From: Nitrospira sp.
GTDB lineage: Bacteria; Nitrospirota; JACRHL01
Length of the DNA: 6,065 nt
Reading direction: 5' to 3'
Assembly: GCA_026994095.1 (NCBI GenBank)
Contig: JALWRU010000229.1
Span: 1 to 6,065 of the forward strand
In this document: positions 1 through 3,215 of the stretch, piece by piece
Layout: each line of letters opens with the position of its first letter
Position numbering within the stretch: position 1 is the first letter of the stretch
Position numbers and translations under genes: made by a program
The notes under the pieces: model-generated
Database searches by the model: none
Seen by the model: the letters and a program-made list of their open reading frames with translations, nothing else
What the model was told of the DNA's origin: nothing

Positions 1-3
1 AAG

Positions 4-28
4 CAGCGCTGTTAGCGCTGTTTTTTTT
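4..28 (+). terminator. Stem-loop plus T-run, rho-independent terminator-like
   Basis: A perfect 6-bp GC-rich stem (CAGCGC at 4-9 with GCGCTG at 15-20) closes a 5-nt loop and is followed directly by eight T (21-28). A second T8 run lies at 31-38 and runs into the glutaredoxin stop codon. The T-run is on the plus strand, so as seen it would end a rightward transcript entering from outside the window. Read leftward, the same stem would follow the glutaredoxin gene, but only AA/TT remains before the window edge. A bidirectional terminator is therefore possible and cannot be judged here. Confidence 0.55.
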
Positions 29-36
29 GGTTTTTT

Positions 37-375
37 TTAGGCTTCGCCGTAGGCTTTTTTGATCAGCGGCTCTACTTCGCCCTTTTTTTCCATCTCGTCC
101 AAGATATCGGTATCGCCGTAAAACTCACCGCCAATAAAGACCTTCGGCAAGGTCGGCCAATCGGTCATCTGGCTCAACAGCTCACGCTTTTCCGGGTTCT
201 CCAGGGCGTTGATGACGGTGTAGTCGTAGCCGTACTTCTCAAAAAACTGGATGGTCTCCACAGTGAAACCACACATGGGAAACCCCTTGGTGCCCTTGCC
301 GTAGATGAGAATTTTGTTGTCGGCGATTTCCTGCTTGATCTCGGCGACGAGGGGGTGTTCAGCGGCTTCAGACAT
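37..375 (-). CDS. grxD: Monothiol glutaredoxin, Grx4/GrxD family, with CGFT active site
   Basis: A 112-aa cytosolic single-domain glutaredoxin of typical Grx4 length. The family binds a glutathione-ligated [2Fe-2S] cluster as a homodimer or as a heterodimer with BolA proteins, and passes clusters to client apoproteins. Visible landmarks are the conserved Lys in YGKG (K27), the active site CGFT at residues 35-38, the cis-Pro loop WPTLP (73-77) and the glutathione-binding segment GEFYGDTDIL (83-92). Two positions differ from the usual family sequence: CGFS is CGFT, and the GG(C/S)D signature is GDTD. The ATG at 375 is preceded by a clear AGGAG five bases away. The gene lies 30 bp downstream of the BolA-family gene on the same strand, so the two very probably form an operon. 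Family assignment is firm; the effect of the two substitutions on cluster binding is unknown. Confidence 0.95.
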   Translation of the reverse strand: MSEAAEHPLVAEIKQEIADNKILIYGKGTKGFPMCGFTVETIQFFEKYGYDYTVINALENPEKRELLSQMTDWPTLPKVFIGGEFYGDTDILDEMEKKGEVEPLIKKAYGEA

Positions 376-380
376 GGTGT

Positions 381-385
381 CTCCT
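381..385 (-). promoter_or_regulatory. Ribosome binding site of the glutaredoxin gene
   Basis: On the minus strand the sequence reads AAAGGAGACACCATG: an AGGAG Shine-Dalgarno with a 5-nt spacer to the ATG at 375. It fixes the start and shows that the second gene of the bolA-grx pair has its own ribosome entry. Confidence 0.8.
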
Positions 386-405
386 TTGGGATAAAAAAGT
401 GGCGA

Positions 406-645
406 TTACGCTTCGTCCGGGGTTTTCAGCTTCAACTCCAGCGCGTGGATGCGGCCGTCCTTCATGGGGTCAGACAGGGCCTTGTAGACCATGCGCTGAC
501 GGTTGAGCAGGTTCTGCCCTTCAAAGGCGGTGCTGGTGATGGTCACCTGCAGGTGATCGAGGGTACCGGTGCGATCGACCACTTCCACCTTGGCGTCGGC
601 ACAGGCGGCCTGAATGTACTCGGTCAGCGTATCGGGATGAATCAT
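406..645 (-). CDS. BolA family protein (short BOLA2/IbaG-like type), glutaredoxin partner
   Basis: A 79-aa BolA-domain protein. The family adopts a class-II KH-like fold and pairs with monothiol glutaredoxins to form a bridged [2Fe-2S] heterodimer used in Fe-S delivery or iron sensing. Visible marks are the DHLQV strand with His31, the helical motif RQRMVYKAL (50-58; usually RHRxVYxAL, here Gln replaces the His) and the C-terminal IHALELKLKTP with His67. H31 and H67 sit where cluster-ligand residues are known in this family. The frame extends upstream to a TTG at 678. I chose the ATG at 645 because the extra 11 residues are outside the domain and the TTG falls at the predicted transcription start. 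Only a weak, distant AGG precedes the ATG. It is shorter than E. coli BolA and could equally be called IbaG-like, so I give no symbol. Confidence 0.9.
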   Translation of the reverse strand: MIHPDTLTEYIQAACADAKVEVVDRTGTLDHLQVTITSTAFEGQNLLNRQRMVYKALSDPMKDGRIHALELKLKTPDEA

Positions 646-685
646 AGGGTGCAGGTACCTGAGTGAAAAAAGGTTCAATTCTTAA

Positions 686-716
686 AGTATATCGGACATT
701 GGCGGCGAGGGTTCAA
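686..716 (-). promoter_or_regulatory. Putative sigma70-like promoter of the bolA-grx operon
   Basis: On the minus strand, TATACT (691-686; 5 of 6 bases match TATAAT) is preceded by TTGAAC (716-711; 4 of 6 match TTGACA) with a 19-bp spacer, slightly longer than optimal. Transcription would begin near 679, giving a leader of about 34 nt before the ATG at 645. It is the only AT-rich patch in the divergent intergenic region. I see no convincing operator or IscR-type box. Confidence 0.45.
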
Positions 717-843
717 AGCGGACCTGCCTGCCGCCGGACCGCCTGCCATTTTCCGCCGTTATGACCGCTTGAGCAAGCGCCTTGTGGTATCGGCCCACCC
801 GGTTCGGTTGCGTCGGCAGGTGTCTGCTAGCGACAATGGCCCC

Positions 844-2265
844 ATGAATTCGTCGTCATTACCGCGCTATTCGCCGCTTTCGGCCCCGTCGCAACCGTCC
901 GGGTCCGGGCAGCCAATCGACCTGCAACCGCTGGCCGGGGTGCGGGTGGCGGTAGAGACCATGGGCTGTCGGGTCAATCGTTACGACGCTGCCCAGTTGC
1001 GGGCCGAGCTGGCATCCTTGGGGTGCGAGGTGGTCCCGGCAGAGTCGGCCCATCAACTCTATGTGCTTAACACCTGCACGGTGACCCATCAGGCCGATAG
1101 CGAGGCCCGCCGACTGGCCCGCCGCGCCAAACGCCGCCAGCCCGATACGCAGGTGGTGATGACCGGCTGCTACGCCGAAGTCTCTCCCGCTGATCTGGCC
1201 GCCATGCCGGAGGTGGATCTGGTGGTGGGCAACCAGCACAAAATGGCGCTGGCGCAACGCCTGGTGGGGCTGATCAACGGTCAGCCGGACAGTGCGCCAC
1301 AGGTGCAGGCCGCAGGGCAGTGGGGCAGTGGCCTGATGTTTGGTGGTGACGGCCCACTGGCCGATCTGGCAGGCGACTCTCGCTTTTTTTTGAAGGTGCA
1401 GGAGGGGTGTGATATCGGTTGCGCCTTCTGCATCATCCCCACCGCCCGTGGGCAGGCCCGCAGTATGCCGCTGGCCGATGTCATCACCACCGTGCAGCGG
1501 GCGGTGGCGGCGGGCTATCACGAGGTGATTCTGGCGGGCATCCATCTGGGCGGCTACGGGCAGGATTTAGACGACCCCGACATCCCCGATTTTGTCACCC
1601 TGTTGCAGCAGGTACTGGCCCACACCGATGTACAGCGGCTGCGCTTCGGCTCGCTGGAGCCGTGGGGCCTCACCCCGGAACTGGTGGCGCTGTTTGCCGA
1701 CTCGGAACGGCTGTTACCGTCCCTGCATCTGCCGCTTCAGTCCGGCTCGGCCAGTGTATTGAAGCGTATGCGGCGGCCCTGCACCCCGGCCTACTACCAG
1801 GACCAGGTCAGTGCCCTGCTGATGGCCCGCCCGGACCTCTATCTTAGTACCGACATCCTCACCGGCTTTCCCGGTGAAACCGAGACCGAGTTTGACGAAG
1901 GGTTCGACTTTATCCGCTCGTTGCCGTTTGCCCACCTGCATGTGTTCCCCTACTCCCGCCGCGACAACACCCCGGCAGCACAGGCGTTAGAGGCGGCGCA
2001 TGACGGCTTTGCAGAGGTGCCCGACCCGGTCAAAAAACAGCGGGTGCAACGCTTGATTGAGTTGTCGGAGCAGCAGCAACAGGCCGCCCTGATGCGGCAG
2101 ATCGGGGTGCAGACCGAGGTGCTGATTGAGCATCCCGGTCGCGGCCACAGCCATCACAACTACAAGGTCAGCATCCCGTCCCGGCCAGATCTGGCCAGTG
2201 GCACGCTGGTGACGGTGGAGATTGACCATGTGCAGGACGGCAGCCTGATCGGCGTACCGTTGTAG
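844..2265 (+). CDS. mtaB: tRNA t6A37 C2-methylthiotransferase MtaB (radical SAM)
   Basis: This enzyme inserts sulfur and a methyl group at C2 of N6-threonylcarbamoyladenosine-37, giving ms2t6A in tRNAs reading ANN codons. Numbered from the ATG at 844 (473 aa), the N-terminal MTTase domain has the three cluster cysteines C42 (MGCRVNRYD), C78 (NTCTVT) and C109 (TGCYAE). The radical-SAM core has C189-x3-C193-x2-C196 in EGCDIGCAFC, followed by IIPTARG. A TRAM-like tRNA-binding segment lies at about 420-473. GCRVNRYD and NTCTVTHQAD fit the MtaB/YqeV/CDKAL1 branch better than MiaB or RimO. The frame is open upstream to a TTG at 769 (498 aa), and GTG/TTG codons also occur at 784, 808 and 820. None has a good Shine-Dalgarno, so the start is uncertain. 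From 844 there is a Ser/Pro-rich leader of about 30 residues before the domain. A T8 run at 1384-1391 is in frame. The stop is 2 bp from the repeat element. Confidence 0.93.
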   Translation: MNSSSLPRYSPLSAPSQPSGSGQPIDLQPLAGVRVAVETMGCRVNRYDAAQLRAELASLGCEVVPAESAHQLYVLNTCTVTHQADSEARRLARRAKRRQPDTQVVMTGCYAEVSPADLAAMPEVDLVVGNQHKMALAQRLVGLINGQPDSAPQVQAAGQWGSGLMFGGDGPLADLAGDSRFFLKVQEGCDIGCAFCIIPTARGQARSMPLADVITTVQRAVAAGYHEVILAGIHLGGYGQDLDDPDIPDFVTLLQQVLAHTDVQRLRFGSLEPWGLTPELVALFADSERLLPSLHLPLQSGSASVLKRMRRPCTPAYYQDQVSALLMARPDLYLSTDILTGFPGETETEFDEGFDFIRSLPFAHLHVFPYSRRDNTPAAQALEAAHDGFAEVPDPVKKQRVQRLIELSEQQQQAALMRQIGVQTEVLIEHPGRGHSHHNYKVSIPSRPDLASGTLVTVEIDHVQDGSLIGVPL

Positions 2266-2304
2266 CCAGGGCCTGTTAACACAAATGGAAATGGTGGCGG
2301 TGGT

Positions 2305-2393
2305 GCCTGTTTTTTCATCAGACAAGGCGTGAAATGCAGTTCGTACTCGCTGTACGGGAAAATTTTACAACGCAGTATGATTAAAAAACAGGC
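2305..2393. repeat. Inner 89-bp imperfect hairpin within the element
   Basis: GCCTGTTTTTT at 2305-2315 is the exact reverse complement of 2383-2393. With one mismatch, pairing continues to 2320/2378. Further in, GCGT (2327-2330) pairs with ACGC (2370-2373), AAA (2332-2334) with TTT (2364-2366), and the apex is CGTAC-TCGCT-GTACG (2342-2356). An RNA from either strand could therefore fold into one long interrupted stem. Its centre (about 2349) is offset from that of the outer repeats (about 2364), so it is not simply the interior of one symmetric palindrome. Confidence 0.65.
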
Positions 2394-2405
2394 TCATCCC
2401 GTAGG

Positions 2406-2430
2406 GTTACACCCTTATAAAGGGTGTAAC
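2406..2430. repeat. Perfect 11-bp stem-loop in the right part of the element
   Basis: GTTACACCCTT (2406-2416) and AAGGGTGTAAC (2420-2430) pair perfectly around an ATA loop. The hairpin sits between the inner hairpin and the right terminal repeat. No T-run follows directly on either strand. Leftward, a T6 tract (2315-2310) is far away and the A6/T6 tract at 2388-2383 begins 17 bases after the stem, so it is not a textbook intrinsic terminator. It could still stabilise 3' ends of the convergent transcripts. Confidence 0.7.
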
Positions 2431-2459
2431 GACGCTGTTTCAATTTGTGTTAACAGGTC

Positions 2460-3215
2460 CTAGGTCGAGTCAGCCCGCAGACGGGTGAACTGCTCCAGCA
2501 GCAGCGGCACATGCTCCGCCAGCCGGTGGTCACCAGCGGGGATTTCGGTCAGGATGCTGCCGGTCAGTTGGGTCGCCAGTCGGCGCGCAGTAGCCACCGG
2601 CACACTCTCGTCCCGATCGCCATGAACGATACGCACCGGGCACGACAGCGGCGCATATTCATCCACCTCCAGCGCCAGCGCGTCCGCCAGAAAATCGTTG
2701 CTGATGCGATAACTCTGGCCCGCCTGATAGCGGTCGGGCACCTCGACATGTCCGACCGTCTCCAGCCGGGTGCGGGCCTCCGGGGGGAGTTCGGCTTTTC
2801 TGCGGGAGACAAAATCCACCGCCGGGGCGATCAACAGCAGGCCGTCTGGCGAAAGCTGTTGCTGTGCACACAAGGTCAGCGCAATCCATGCGCCCATGCT
2901 GGAGCCGACCAGATAGAGCGGCTGCGCCGGGTCGGTCATCTCACCAATATATCCGGCTGCATCGGCCACCGCTGCCGAAATCCGAAAGTCATCAAAATCG
3001 CCGTCGGAGGTGCCGTGGGCAAAGTGGTCTACCCGCAGACAGGCCATGCCCGCCTGCTCTGCCCAGCGGCAGAAGGCCCCGGCCTTGGCACCGGTATAGA
3101 CCGAGCGAAAGCCCGGTAAAAACACCAATAACCCCTGATCACCGGGCAGGTAACGGCCTCGCAGGGTGGCTCCGTCCGGGCGGGTATAGCTGAACGGCTG
3201 CTCAGCCAGCGGCAC
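2460..3215 (-). CDS. Alpha/beta hydrolase, ABHD10-like serine hydrolase or thioesterase
   Basis: A 251-aa single-domain alpha/beta-hydrolase, complete for its family, with no signal peptide or membrane segment, so cytosolic. The nucleophile elbow is GSSMG (104-108, Ser106). The likely acid is D202 in HGDRDESVP and the likely His is H230 in AGDHRL. The oxyanion region LPGFRSVYTGAKA (33-45) and VDHFAHGTSDG (62-72) resemble human ABHD10, a serine hydrolase reported to remove S-acyl groups and hydrolyse acyl glucuronides. Substrate in bacteria is unknown. The start is GTG at 3215, supported by GGAGGTGG six bases upstream, within the last codons of the glutamate dehydrogenase gene. The 14-bp overlap implies translational coupling and a shared transcript. 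The last base of its TAG stop lies in the right terminal repeat of the 2268-2461 element, so an insertion may have set the exact C-terminus. The family call is firm; the reaction is not. Confidence 0.9.
   Translation of the reverse strand: MPLAEQPFSYTRPDGATLRGRYLPGDQGLLVFLPGFRSVYTGAKAGAFCRWAEQAGMACLRVDHFAHGTSDGDFDDFRISAAVADAAGYIGEMTDPAQPLYLVGSSMGAWIALTLCAQQQLSPDGLLLIAPAVDFVSRRKAELPPEARTRLETVGHVEVPDRYQAGQSYRISNDFLADALALEVDEYAPLSCPVRIVHGDRDESVPVATARRLATQLTGSILTEIPAGDHRLAEHVPLLLEQFTRLRADST

Larger units (their letters stand above)
2268..2461. repeat. MITE-like non-coding element with terminal inverted repeats
   Basis: Ends at 2268-2291 and 2438-2461 are inverted repeats matching at 22 of 24 bases, with a perfect 15-bp core CCTGTTAACACAAAT (2272-2286; its complement at 2443-2457). 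Mismatches are 2271/2458 and 2287/2442. The 194-bp interval holds no coding frame, is visibly richer in A/T than its neighbours, and contains two further inverted repeats (2305-2393 and 2406-2430). The motif CCTGTT occurs four times in a nested arrangement: at 2272 and 2306 directly, and at 2387 and 2452 inverted. The element begins 2 bp after the mtaB stop. Its right end lies inside the stop codon of the convergent hydrolase gene. I see no clear target-site duplication: the dinucleotides flanking 2269-2460 are CA and TA. A non-autonomous transposon relic or a dispersed palindromic repeat would fit. A terminator role for the two convergent genes is also possible. The family is not recognised. 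Confidence 0.7.

Noticed and set aside
406..678. Longer 90-aa form of the BolA protein starting at TTG 678
   Set aside because: The TTG falls at the predicted transcription start, leaving no leader, and the 11 extra residues lie outside the BolA domain. ATG 645 is the more likely start.
1384..1391. T8 run in mtaB upstream of the radical-SAM cysteines as a programmed slip site
   Set aside because: It reads in frame as Phe-Phe-Leu and the full domain follows. No downstream structure or alternative frame of note supports slippage.
859..1545. Long open frame (228 codons) antisense to mtaB
   Set aside because: It lies wholly opposite the conserved mtaB domains, is rich in His/Arg/Gly as expected from a GC-rich shadow frame, and shows no family motif.
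2268..2461. Integron attC recombination site
   Set aside because: The ends show GTTAAC palindromes but not the RYYYAAC / GTTRRRY core pair, and no cassette or integrase context is present.
2511..3119. Open frame of 202 codons antisense to the hydrolase
   Set aside because: It is a shadow of the hydrolase frame, which has a full catalytic triad and a strong ribosome binding site. No motif is visible on the opposite strand.
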